24,531 bases of DNA from Candidatus Kapaibacterium sp. (GTDB lineage Bacteria > Bacteroidota > Ignavibacteria > Palsa-1295): NCBI GenBank assembly GCA_025450975.1, contig JANWLI010000084.1, positions 1 through 24,531 on the forward strand. The letters run 5' to 3'. Under the pieces are notes generated by a model. It had not been told where the DNA came from. It saw only the letters and a list, made by a program, of their open reading frames with translations, and ran no database searches. Shown piece after piece: positions 1 through 7,443 of the stretch (position 1 is its first letter; every line of letters starts with the position of its first letter). The position numbers and the translations under genes were made by a program.

Positions 1-2229
1 GAGATGAAGCCGACGGTCGAGCGTCTGGTCAATGCGCAAAAGAATCTTGCAGCAAAGATCATGACCGAGGCTGACGAACTCCTGAAATCGGAGGATTCCA
101 AGAAAAAGGAAGAAGCTGGTATTCTTCTCGTGCGAGCACATCACGGCGTGCCGAAGAACAAGCGACTGATGAAAACGCTTGCCGAGGGCGACGCTGCCAA
201 ACTCATGCAGACGACTGAGCTTGAGTATATGCGCGATCAGGGGCGCAACATGCACCTTATCGACGACGAGCTGTACTTCACGATCGAGGAAAAGAATCAC
301 CAGATCGATCTTACCGAAAAGGGAAGAGAGTTTCTCGCCGGTGGCCAGGATAAAGACATGTTCATCCTGCCCGACATTGCGACCGAACTTTCGCAGATGG
401 ATAATCTGGGCCTCAGCCCTGAAGAGAAGCAGCTTAAACGCGATCAGCTGAATATTCTCTATGCAGAGCGCTCAGACCGCCTGCATACGATCTCGCAGCT
501 TCTGCGTGCCTATACGCTCTACGAGAAGGACGTTGAGTACGTGGTCCAGGATGATAAGGTAAAGATCGTCGATGAGTTTACCGGCCGTATCCTCGAAGGC
601 CGCCGGTACTCCGAAGGGTTGCATCAGGCCATTGAAGCTAAGGAAAACGTCCACGTCGAGCGCGATACACAGACGCTTGCAACGATCACGCTCCAGAATT
701 ACTTCCGTCTCTACCACAAGCTTGGTGGTATGACAGGCACCGCAGAAACTGAAGCGGGTGAGTTCTTCGAGATCTACAAGCTTGACGTGACGGTCATTCC
801 AACGAACAGGCCGATCAACCGCAATGATAAAGAGGATAAAGTCTATCGCACTAGGCGCGAGAAGCTCAACGCCGTCATCGAAGAAGTACAACTAAGCCGC
901 GAAAAAGGCCAGCCGGTGCTTGTCGGTACGACAAGCGTCGAAGTATCGGAAACGATCTCGCGCATGCTCAAGCGCCTGAACATTCCACACAATGTGCTCA
1001 ATGCAAAGCAGCACGCTCGCGAAGCTGAGATCGTCTCGAACGCCGGTCTCCACGGCGCAGTAACGATCGCAACGAACATGGCAGGCCGCGGTACCGATAT
1101 TAAGCTCGGGCCGGGCGTAGCTGAAGCCGGGGGATTGCATATTGTTGGTACGGAGCGTCACGAATCGCGTCGTATCGATCGCCAGTTGCGTGGTCGTGCA
1201 GGCCGTCAGGGCGATCCGGGATCGTCACAGTTCTTCTTGTCGCTTGAAGATGATCTCATGCGTCTCTTCGGCTCTGACCGTATTGCGGGTGTCATGCAGC
1301 GCCTTGGCATGAAAGAGGGCGAAGTAATCACGCATTCGATGATCACAAAGTCTGTCGAACGCGCGCAGAAGAAGGTCGAAGAGAATAACTTCGGCATTCG
1401 TAAGCGCCTGCTCGAGTATGACAACGTCATGAACTCGCAGCGTACGGTTATCTACGATCGCCGTCGCCATGCGCTTCGCGGCGAACGTCTCAAAGATGAA
1501 GTCTTTGAGATGATCGGTGAGGCAGTAACCGAGGTCGTTGCAGAAAACTATGAGCAGGGACGCTACGACGAACTCCGCGACGAAGTGCTCACGCGTTTCA
1601 TGACGGAAGTGCCGCTCGATCGTGCGCGCTGGGGTGAGCTAGGAGCAGAAAAACTTACTGACGAGATCGTTAATGAAGTTCAGGCTTTCTACAATCGTAA
1701 GGAAGACCAGTTAACGCCAGATGTCATGGCCGCACTCGAGCGCTATGCTCTGCTTAGCGTGATCGACGAGAAGTGGCGCGACCACTTACGCGAGATGGAC
1801 GATCTCAAGGAAGGTATTCATCTCCGTGCCTACGGTCAGAAGGACCCACTGCTTGAATACAAGCAGGAAGGCTACAAGATGTTCACGCAGATGCTCGATC
1901 TTATCCGCGATGGCGTGCTTGACCTCGTATTCCGTCTGTATCCACAGGTTCAGCAGGCTGCTCCGGATGGAAGAGGCGCTAACAGGATGATGCCGTCGAA
2001 CCGCCCGGTTCGCCAGCAACGGATGACTGCCGTGAAGCAGGACTATGCTTCGACAGCAACGCAGCCACAGGGATACCAGGAGCCGACACACTCAATGCCA
2101 GCTCCGCCACCGCCACCACTCGCGCCAAAGGCGCCGGTGATGCGGAATACGCCAAAGGTAGGTCGTAACGATGCATGCCCGTGCGGAAGCGGCAAGAAGT
2201 ATAAGAACTGCCATGGCGCAGGGCTGTAG
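1..2229 (+). CDS. secA: Preprotein translocase ATPase SecA (5' end outside window)
   Basis: The frame is open from base 1, so the ATG at base 4 is internal; about 742 C-terminal residues are present. SecA is the motor ATPase that drives unfolded preproteins through SecYEG. The Walker A region and most of NBD1 lie upstream of the window. Visible, numbered from the base-4 Met: the end of the preprotein-crosslinking region, FTGRILEGRRYSEG near 190-205, the GGMTGTAETEAGEF motif near 240-253, the helicase motif AGRGTDIKLGPG at 360-371, and GTERHESRRIDRQLRGRAGR from 382 (arginine-finger motif VI). After these come the helical scaffold and wing. A proline-rich linker (PAPPPPP) leads to the C-terminal zinc motif C725-P-C727 followed by C736-H737, the site that in studied SecAs binds SecB and phospholipid. 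The next feature starts 3 bases after the stop and no terminator is seen. Identity is very secure. Confidence 0.98.
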   Translation, partial: EMKPTVERLVNAQKNLAAKIMTEADELLKSEDSKKKEEAGILLVRAHHGVPKNKRLMKTLAEGDAAKLMQTTELEYMRDQGRNMHLIDDELYFTIEEKNHQIDLTEKGREFLAGGQDKDMFILPDIATELSQMDNLGLSPEEKQLKRDQLNILYAERSDRLHTISQLLRAYTLYEKDVEYVVQDDKVKIVDEFTGRILEGRRYSEGLHQAIEAKENVHVERDTQTLATITLQNYFRLYHKLGGMTGTAETEAGEFFEIYKLDVTVIPTNRPINRNDKEDKVYRTRREKLNAVIEEVQLSREKGQPVLVGTTSVEVSETISRMLKRLNIPHNVLNAKQHAREAEIVSNAGLHGAVTIATNMAGRGTDIKLGPGVAEAGGLHIVGTERHESRRIDRQLRGRAGRQGDPGSSQFFLSLEDDLMRLFGSDRIAGVMQRLGMKEGEVITHSMITKSVERAQKKVEENNFGIRKRLLEYDNVMNSQRTVIYDRRRHALRGERLKDEVFEMIGEAVTEVVAENYEQGRYDELRDEVLTRFMTEVPLDRARWGELGAEKLTDEIVNEVQAFYNRKEDQLTPDVMAALERYALLSVIDEKWRDHLREMDDLKEGIHLRAYGQKDPLLEYKQEGYKMFTQMLDLIRDGVLDLVFRLYPQVQQAAPDGRGANRMMPSNRPVRQQRMTAVKQDYASTATQPQGYQEPTHSMPAPPPPPLAPKAPVMRNTPKVGRNDACPCGSGKKYKNCHGAGL

Positions 2230-2231
2230 TA

Positions 2232-2261
2232 GGCGAATGGCGATTTGCGAATAGCGAATAG
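2232..2261 (+). repeat. Left heptamer array, GCGAAT(A/G) orientation
   Basis: Four consecutive 7-base units (GGCGAAT, GGCGATT, TGCGAAT, AGCGAAT) begin 3 bases after the secA stop. The same heptamer occurs in reverse complement at 2710-2738 and 2755-2783, on the far side of the four-helix-bundle gene. Together they form imperfect inverted repeats flanking that gene. One unit is degenerate (GGCGATT). I saw no other array of this heptamer in the window. Confidence 0.85.
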
Positions 2262-2264
2262 GAT

Positions 2265-2306
2265 AGTATCCGAGCAAAAGTTTTTTCATCATTATAACCG
2301 GATACT
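2265..2306 (+). repeat. 8-bp inverted repeat in the four-helix-gene leader
   Basis: AGTATCCG at 2265-2272 is the exact reverse complement of CGGATACT at 2299-2306. The 26-base spacer includes a T6 run (2281-2286). The right arm ends 3 bases before the ATG at 2310, so if transcribed it would form a hairpin abutting the start codon, which could limit ribosome access. It could also be an inner terminal structure of the repeat-flanked unit. The pairing is seen directly; the role is inference. Confidence 0.55.
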
Positions 2307-2309
2307 CTT

Positions 2310-2699
2310 ATGAAGATCAATTCGTATCGTGAGCTTACTGTTTGGCAGGTGTCGATGGATGCAGTCGATGATATCTACGCTTTAACGAAGGCATTTCCAG
2401 GAAACGAGCTTTATGGACTTGCTTCACAACTTAATCGAGCCGTAGTATCTATTCCATCTAACATTGCTGAAGGCTGGGGCAGGATGAATACAAAAGATTA
2501 TATTCGTCATCTTCTAATAGCAAAAGGCTCATTATTTGAAGTTGAGACCCAACTCGAGATAGCGGTTCGCCAGGGCTTTATTACCCGACAGACTATTAAG
2601 CCAGTATGGTCTCGTTTGCAACAGTGTTCGAAAATGTTAGTTAAACTGATCTCTGGATTGAATAGGCATCTCATGGAAGTAGCTGCAAGTAAAAAATGA
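2310..2699 (+). CDS. Four-helix-bundle protein, S23/23S rRNA intervening-sequence family
   Basis: This 129-residue protein matches the S23/IVS four-helix-bundle family (PF05635/TIGR02436 type), which is usually 110-130 residues. Visible hallmarks are LTVWQ near residue 9, AFPGNELYGLASQLNRA near 28-44, VSIPSNIAEGWGR near 46-58, and IAKGSLFEVETQLEIA near 70-85. Members are encoded inside 23S rRNA intervening sequences, as free-standing genes, and as the Avd accessory proteins of diversity-generating retroelements, where the basic surface binds nucleic acid. The role of free-standing members is unknown. Here the gene is flanked by inverted heptamer arrays, and its TGA overlaps the ATG of the next gene (ATGA, 2696-2699), favouring coupled translation. 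No rRNA, reverse transcriptase or variable-repeat pair is nearby. Base composition is AT-richer than secA, consistent with acquisition. No clear Shine-Dalgarno precedes the ATG. Family is secure; function is not known. Confidence 0.9.
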   Translation: MKINSYRELTVWQVSMDAVDDIYALTKAFPGNELYGLASQLNRAVVSIPSNIAEGWGRMNTKDYIRHLLIAKGSLFEVETQLEIAVRQGFITRQTIKPVWSRLQQCSKMLVKLISGLNRHLMEVAASKK

Positions 2700-3994
2700 G
2701 AAGACCGCACTATTCGCCATTCGCTATTCGCCATTCGCAATCAATAATCCCCTACCATTCGCCATTCGCCATTCGCTATTCGCTTATAGCACTGACGTTC
2801 CTATTTACAGCTCTCTCCTGCAATCGAGGGATTACTCCCGGTGTACTTCGCTTTTCGCATTTCTGGGCAGAGCCTGGACAGCGTGCTGTTCTTGATTCAG
2901 TTGTAGCTGAGTTCGAGAAAGAAAATCCTGATATTCCTGTCGACTTGATCGATCTGAGCTGGGCCGATGGTAAGACGAAGTTGATGATCAACTTCAATGC
3001 CGAGACTGCGCCCGATGTCATCGAATTCGGCAGTGACTGGATCGCTGAGTTCTCCGCAAGTGGCGTCCTCGAAAATCTTACCAACGATCCTACATTTCAG
3101 CCAGCCCTTACCTCGTCGCCGAAATATGCGATCGAACCTGGTGTGTGGCGCGACAGCATTTTTGCCATACCGTGGTTTGTCGATACACGGGTCATCTTCG
3201 TAAATCAGGAAATAGCTCAAGGCGCAGACCCATCATTTACAGACTCCATTCGCTTCAAGGACTGGAATGCGATGTATGCGTTAGGTGATAAGATCCAACG
3301 TAGCGGAATAGGCAGAGGTATAGGTGTTAACGGCTCCGATGCGCATCGGCTCTACAAGAAGATTCTCCCGCAGTTCTGGTCGAATGGCGGCGATATCTTT
3401 GATGCAGCTGGCAATCCGGTCTTTGCAAGTGAGAAGAATATTGCAGCACTTGCGTTCTACGTTAAGCAACTTGATGCCGGCATGATGGAGACGCAGAAAA
3501 ACCTCGACGATGCGTTCAAGCGGGGCAAGCTCGGTATTCTCTTTAGCGGCGCATGGCTGCTGAAGCCGCTTGCGAAATCAGAGTTTAAATGGCGTAGTGT
3601 GCCATTCCCCGGAAATGATGGCAATGAAGGGATCTCATTCGCCGGTGGCGAATACCTTTCGATCAATTCTCGTTCTAAGCTGAAGCCACAGGCAGCTAAA
3701 CTTATTGCCTTTCTGACAAGACCTGATAATGAACTTCGCTTAGCTAAGGCATTTAATATCTTTCCTGCTAACAGTGAGTTGCAGCAGGACAGCTTCTATC
3801 TTAATCGTAACCAGGGTAACGTTTTTATCGAACAACTTGCTAAAGCGCGTATGACGCCAGTACACCCTCAATGGCTTGAGATCGAAGCAATTCTTGAAGA
3901 TGAAGTATCCCGGGCACTTTACAAGAAAGCAACGCCGGAAGCAGCGCTCCGCAGTGCAGATAAACGAGTCGCACAGTTGTTTGTAGAAGGTTAG
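2696..3994 (+). CDS. ABC transporter solute-binding lipoprotein (family 1, sugar type)
   Basis: This 432-residue protein resembles family 1 extracellular solute-binding proteins, which capture a sugar or similar solute and deliver it to a MalFG-type permease. Typical features are LRFSHFWAEPGQ after the export signal, VAEFEKENPDIPVDLI, and the TAPDVIEFGSDWIAEF block. Later come a GKLGILFSGAWLL segment and a C-terminal segment with AALRSADKRVAQL. The hydrophobic stretch SLIALTFLFTALSC ends at Cys42, a loose lipobox of the kind common in Bacteroidota, so it is probably lipid-anchored. The first roughly 29 residues are translated from the heptamer repeats (HSPFAIR is three heptamers read as codons). 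No ATG, GTG or TTG lies in frame between the repeats and the hydrophobic core, so the ATG overlapping the preceding stop is the best start. No permease or ATPase gene is adjacent; a MalG-type permease gene lies about 11 kb away on the other strand. The substrate cannot be told. Confidence 0.85.
   Translation: MRRPHYSPFAIRHSQSIIPYHSPFAIRYSLIALTFLFTALSCNRGITPGVLRFSHFWAEPGQRAVLDSVVAEFEKENPDIPVDLIDLSWADGKTKLMINFNAETAPDVIEFGSDWIAEFSASGVLENLTNDPTFQPALTSSPKYAIEPGVWRDSIFAIPWFVDTRVIFVNQEIAQGADPSFTDSIRFKDWNAMYALGDKIQRSGIGRGIGVNGSDAHRLYKKILPQFWSNGGDIFDAAGNPVFASEKNIAALAFYVKQLDAGMMETQKNLDDAFKRGKLGILFSGAWLLKPLAKSEFKWRSVPFPGNDGNEGISFAGGEYLSINSRSKLKPQAAKLIAFLTRPDNELRLAKAFNIFPANSELQQDSFYLNRNQGNVFIEQLAKARMTPVHPQWLEIEAILEDEVSRALYKKATPEAALRSADKRVAQLFVEG
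2710..2738 (+). repeat. Right heptamer array 1, ATTCGC(C/T) orientation
   Basis: About four tandem units of the heptamer run on the + strand as ATTCGCC/ATTCGCT, inverted relative to 2232-2261. The array starts 11 bases after the stop of the four-helix-bundle gene and lies inside the reading frame of the solute-binding protein. The variable base is always the one next to ATTCGC, the same pattern as in the left array. Confidence 0.85.
2755..2783 (+). repeat. Right heptamer array 2, ATTCGC(C/T) orientation
   Basis: A second block of about four heptamers follows a 16-base non-repeat spacer (2739-2754). It is in the same orientation as array 1 and ends where the hydrophobic export signal of the solute-binding protein begins. 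Twenty-one bases (three heptamers) encode seven residues, so the repeat stays open when translated and encodes HSPFAIR-like peptides. Confidence 0.85.
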
Positions 3995-3995
3995 A

Positions 3996-5030
3996 TCATT
4001 TACGCCTGCTCTTCTTTGGTACAGTGAGAGTAGCACCTTTAGGATGTTGCCAAAAGTACTCCAAACTTTCTGTCCTATACGCCAAACCGGTATTAACAAG
4101 CATGTCGCTTTTTCCATACGGAGCAAAACCCGGAGGGAAGAGACCTACGTAGTTGATAGTTTTTCCGACTCTGTCGGTTTCCGTGTCATAGCCACTATGG
4201 AGAGGGGACTGAAACCAGTACAGGTTTTTTACCATGTAGTCGTATAGATATTCCTTGATACTCACGGATTTATTGTTGACGTTTGCATCTGCGTTAATTG
4301 AAAGCTTTTCTCCTTTGATCAATCGCTCGCGCACTTCCTCTATACTTAAATACTGATGGTTTTCATCCATGACATAGGCATTATTGGTTGGGTCCATCCA
4401 GATCCATTTCTTTAGAGAACGACTATAGACGGCGTTGATAACGTGGTGTTCATTATCTGCCGTATCTTTAGGAAAGCAAACAACAAGACGCGACTGAAAA
4501 CCCATTGAAAGATAAGCTTCATTAAGGATCGTTGCCAGTCCTCGACAATCGAATCCGGCGCTGCCAGCCTGGGTAATGATATGCATTGCATTCCGTGTCT
4601 TCGGCACCCCACGCATGCCATTATACGGGATTACCCTGTGTGCCCACTTCATCAACTTGACGATCTGCGAGAGTTCGTCGCCATTACCGACAACAACATC
4701 TAACTTATACTTGACTCTCAGCTTGGTCAGTTCCGGATGATCACGGGTTTCAAACGTGAAGTCAGGACGTTTTCTAAACTCTTTAGAAGCAAATGGCGAG
4801 CTATTTCGTAAGTGGTAAAGGTAGTTTTCTCGCAGTGGCTTGTTGCCTTGTATCAGTACACGAAAATTGTTATTTGGCGGCTTGTTTAGGATCTTAGGCT
4901 TAACGATGGCGATATTCTGTTGTAATCGTAGCTTGATTGCATGTCTCGCAGCAGGCCGACTCTGGGCTGAAATAGCTCCAAGACATATCATCAAGTATAC
5001 GATACCGTATACCGAAGAAGCAATGCGCAT
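3996..5030 (-). CDS. Secreted transglutaminase-like cysteine protein
   Basis: Start chosen at the ATG ending at 5030: a strong GGAGG (5036-5040 on the complement) sits 5 bases upstream, and the product then opens with a signal peptide (MRIASSVYGIVYLMICLG, cut near AISAQS). The frame is open to 5105, but those extra residues do not look like a signal. The 344-residue product has the transglutaminase-like triad: Cys162 in GFDCRGLATILNEAY, His196 in EHHVINAVY, and Asp213 in WIWMDPTNNAYV, in the usual order and spacing. Family members are papain-fold proteases, peptide cyclases or cross-linking enzymes; the substrate here is unknown. The protein is probably periplasmic or cell-surface. The gene converges on the solute-binding protein gene with a single base between the two stops. 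Codon usage is AT-richer than era next door. Fold is confident; activity is inferred. Confidence 0.8.
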   Translation of the reverse strand: MRIASSVYGIVYLMICLGAISAQSRPAARHAIKLRLQQNIAIVKPKILNKPPNNNFRVLIQGNKPLRENYLYHLRNSSPFASKEFRKRPDFTFETRDHPELTKLRVKYKLDVVVGNGDELSQIVKLMKWAHRVIPYNGMRGVPKTRNAMHIITQAGSAGFDCRGLATILNEAYLSMGFQSRLVVCFPKDTADNEHHVINAVYSRSLKKWIWMDPTNNAYVMDENHQYLSIEEVRERLIKGEKLSINADANVNNKSVSIKEYLYDYMVKNLYWFQSPLHSGYDTETDRVGKTINYVGLFPPGFAPYGKSDMLVNTGLAYRTESLEYFWQHPKGATLTVPKKSRRK

Positions 5031-5271
5031 TTTTTCCTCCACAACACAGCAAAAGAAAGAATCGAACGAACGGGACGTCTTCGTTTGAGGACGAACGTCT
5101 GACACCTTGTCTCAGAAAGATAATACTATCGTCAGTTCAGGATCCAGCTATATATTGACTTCCGACAGTGTAAAACAGTGGACACTTAGAGAGACACAAA
5201 TTGTTTACCAGCAAAACTTATGCCAATTTCTTGTTGCAACAGGCATATACGGACTCTGGACCTAATATAAT
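5031..5271. promoter_or_regulatory. Divergent promoter region between the transglutaminase-like gene and era
   Basis: This is a 241-base divergent spacer. A perfect 10-base palindrome, TGTTGCAACA, lies at 5232-5241, about 30 bases before era. On the complement, TTG inside the palindrome is followed about 17 bases later by TAAGTTTTG (5219-5211), close to the Bacteroidota -7 motif TAnnTTTG with one extra T. This is a candidate promoter for the minus-strand gene, giving a leader of roughly 170 bases. In that leader, arms 5074-5084 and 5091-5099 can fold into a bulged hairpin. The sequence patterns are seen; their use as promoter and operator is inferred. Confidence 0.35.
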
Positions 5272-6180
5272 ATGAGTGAAGAAAAACTACGAGTAGGATA
5301 CTGTGCGATCGTCGGCATTCCAAACGCAGGTAAATCGACGTTGCTTAATGCACTGCTTGGCACCAAGCTTTCCATTATTTCTCATAAGCCGCAAACGACA
5401 CGCAAGCGTGTGCTCGGCATTCACTCAACGTCGGAGAGTCAGATCATCTTTCTCGATACTCCCGGCATTATGCCGCAGCCGTCGACATTGCACCACAAAG
5501 CCTTACTCGAAGAAGTACGTACGTCTTTTAACGACGCAGATGTCATCCTTGCACTCGCCGAAGCAAAGTTAACTCCGGAACGTGCTCTACCAAAAGAATG
5601 GCCAAGGTATGTAGATCTTGCCGGCAGCAAACCGATCATCCTCGGCTTGTCAAAGATCGACCTTGTCAAGGATAAAAAAGAACTCCTGCCGATGCTTGCT
5701 CCATACAACACAATGCAGGAATTCAGGGACATCATACCATTCTCTTCGACCAAAAAACAAAATACAGAACGGCTGCTTTCTCTGATCACAAAGTATTTGC
5801 CGGAAGGTAAGCCATTCTACGATACGGAGCAACTCAGCGACCAGAACGAACGCTTCTTCGTCTCCGAGCTGATCCGCGAAGGCGTCTTCCACAGATTCCG
5901 TGACGAGATCCCGTACTCGACGGAAGTCGTGATCGAAGAATACGCAGAGCGCGAAGCCGGCAAATGGTACATCAGTGCTCAGATCCTCGTCGAGCGCGAC
6001 TCACAGAAGGGGATCATTATCGGCAATGAAGGCGCTGCCCTGAAAGCGCTCGGAGCTTCAGCGCGCAAAGAGATCGAGAAGTTTGTTGGGCATAGTATCT
6101 TTCTTGAGTTGCGCGTCAAAACAAAGGAAGACTGGCGCAATGATAAGCGTACGCTGACGTCTTTAGGCTATCAATTTTAA
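5272..6180 (+). CDS. era: GTPase Era
   Basis: At 302 residues this has the normal Era length. Era is a GTPase that binds the 3' end of 16S rRNA through a KH domain during 30S assembly. G1 is GIPNAGKST at 15-23, the switch region PQTTRKRV at 40-47, G3 DTPG at 62-65, G4 SKID at 127-130, and G5 around SST at 158-160. The C-terminal KH domain has the GxxG loop as GNEG at 251-254 (IIIGNEGAALKALG) and the usual ending KTKEDWRNDKRTLTSLGY. The G4 motif reads SKxD where most Era proteins have NKxD; Ser and Thr occur there in some TRAFAC GTPases. The ATG is preceded by an AT-rich stretch (TAATATAAT) with no Shine-Dalgarno. The DUF1015 gene follows after 9 bases, so the two are probably co-transcribed. 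Confidence 0.96.
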   Translation: MSEEKLRVGYCAIVGIPNAGKSTLLNALLGTKLSIISHKPQTTRKRVLGIHSTSESQIIFLDTPGIMPQPSTLHHKALLEEVRTSFNDADVILALAEAKLTPERALPKEWPRYVDLAGSKPIILGLSKIDLVKDKKELLPMLAPYNTMQEFRDIIPFSSTKKQNTERLLSLITKYLPEGKPFYDTEQLSDQNERFFVSELIREGVFHRFRDEIPYSTEVVIEEYAEREAGKWYISAQILVERDSQKGIIIGNEGAALKALGASARKEIEKFVGHSIFLELRVKTKEDWRNDKRTLTSLGYQF

Positions 6181-6189
6181 TTTCTACGC

Positions 6190-7443
6190 ATGAGCGAATT
6201 TCTTCCGTTTCGGGCACTACGATACAACGCCAACCCCCAGGAGTATACTAAACTCATCGCCCCGCCATACGATGTGATCTCGCCTGCGCTTCAGGAGTCG
6301 CTTTATGAGCGCTCCGAGCATAATATCGTTCGCCTTGAGTTAAGCCGCGATCTCGATCCATACTTCAGCGCCCACGAGTATTACGAGGCATGGAAGAAGG
6401 ACGGAGTGCTTGTTACTGAAGAAGCACCGGCGTTCTATGTTCACTTCCAGACATTCTCATTACCGGGGTTGGGACAGCTTACACGCAGCGGGGTTCTCGG
6501 AAGGCTTAGGCTGACACCATACTCATCCGGTGATACACTTCCGCACGAACGCACACTTGCCGGACCAAAGCAAGACCGCCTCAAGCTCATGGAAGCGACA
6601 AACGCGAACATCAGTCCGATCTTCGGCCTCATCGACGATGAGCAACTATACTTTGATCATATCTTGTCGTTTGCAACTGTCTTTGCACCTATTGCCGATG
6701 CCGATGAGAAGCTTCCGGATCGCGACGTTGTGCGTAACACCGTCTGGCGGTTAGCGAACCCCGATCTGACAAGCCAGCTGGAGCGCATTGTCAGCTCTCG
6801 CAAGGTCATTATCGCCGACGGACATCACCGCTACGAAACAGCGCTTGCATTTGCCCAAGCGCATCCTGATCTACCAGGAGCGCAGTACATTCTCATTTAT
6901 CTGGCAAACCTGCGTAGCGAGGGTATGGCGATCCTGCCAACGCACCGCGTCCTGCACTCAGCACCCGGTTTCGATCAGCTCGATTTTCTAGCTAAACTTA
7001 AGCAACAGTTTACGCTTGAGATAACAGATAAAGAGACGGGACTTTCTACGCTTGAGAGTGATAGCTCGGTCGTGACACTTCTGAGGTTTCCGGAGGAGCC
7101 ACAATGGGTGCTTCTGCGTGACAAAGGCGAGGTAGTCAGAGATTCTGCGCTGGCCCGACTCCCAGCCTACCGGATACAGGAAGAGATCATCAAACCAATG
7201 GGCGGTATTTCACAGGATGCTATCGACCAGAAGACGAACCTGCTTTACCCGCACTCAGTCGAGGAGTTTGACCAGATGGTCCATGGCCGTGACTGGAATG
7301 TGGCCTTCTTGTTGCGATCGGTAAGTGCTGAAGAGATCATCACCGTAACGCAGGAGGGGAGCTTCATGCCGCAGAAGTCGACGTACTTCTACCCGAAGTT
7401 GCCGGCGGGGCTGGTGATCCATGACTTTACTGCACAATTCTGA
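6190..7443 (+). CDS. DUF1015 family protein
   Basis: This 417-residue protein matches the DUF1015 family (PF06245) over its full, typical length. Hallmarks are FRALRYN at 7-13, the APPYDVIS motif at 24-31, HERTLAGPKQDRLKLMEAT near 118-136, DGHHRYETAL at 210-219, and GISQDAIDQKTNLLY in the C-terminal third. The biochemical role of the family is not established to my knowledge. The DGHHRYE motif resembles the nucleotide-binding motif of ParB/sulfiredoxin-fold proteins, which suggests a nucleotide-handling enzyme; that is inference. There is no signal peptide or membrane segment, so it is probably cytosolic. The last Phe codon, part of the Gln codon before it and the TGA stop fall inside the palindromic repeat that starts at 7437, so the present C-terminus was set by that repeat. 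Confidence 0.9.
   Translation: MSEFLPFRALRYNANPQEYTKLIAPPYDVISPALQESLYERSEHNIVRLELSRDLDPYFSAHEYYEAWKKDGVLVTEEAPAFYVHFQTFSLPGLGQLTRSGVLGRLRLTPYSSGDTLPHERTLAGPKQDRLKLMEATNANISPIFGLIDDEQLYFDHILSFATVFAPIADADEKLPDRDVVRNTVWRLANPDLTSQLERIVSSRKVIIADGHHRYETALAFAQAHPDLPGAQYILIYLANLRSEGMAILPTHRVLHSAPGFDQLDFLAKLKQQFTLEITDKETGLSTLESDSSVVTLLRFPEEPQWVLLRDKGEVVRDSALARLPAYRIQEEIIKPMGGISQDAIDQKTNLLYPHSVEEFDQMVHGRDWNVAFLLRSVSAEEIITVTQEGSFMPQKSTYFYPKLPAGLVIHDFTAQF

Noticed and set aside
472..1470. Several long minus-strand frames under secA
   Set aside because: They are shadows of the strongly conserved SecA coding frame; none has a credible start region or motif.
2230..2309. Target-site duplication around the repeat-flanked unit
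   Set aside because: The bases just outside the left array and just outside the right arrays were compared and no convincing direct duplication was found, so the exact ends remain undefined.
2310..2699. S23/Avd-like gene as part of a diversity-generating retroelement
   Set aside because: No reverse transcriptase, template repeat or variable repeat is present nearby, and the flanking repeats are 7-base units.
2232..2783. Heptamer arrays as a CRISPR or rRNA intervening sequence
   Set aside because: The units are 7 bases with no unique spacers of regular length, no cas genes, and there is no 23S rRNA sequence on either side.
4044..4247. Small + strand frame under the transglutaminase-like gene
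   Set aside because: It is antisense to a gene with an intact triad and signal peptide, and shows no motif.
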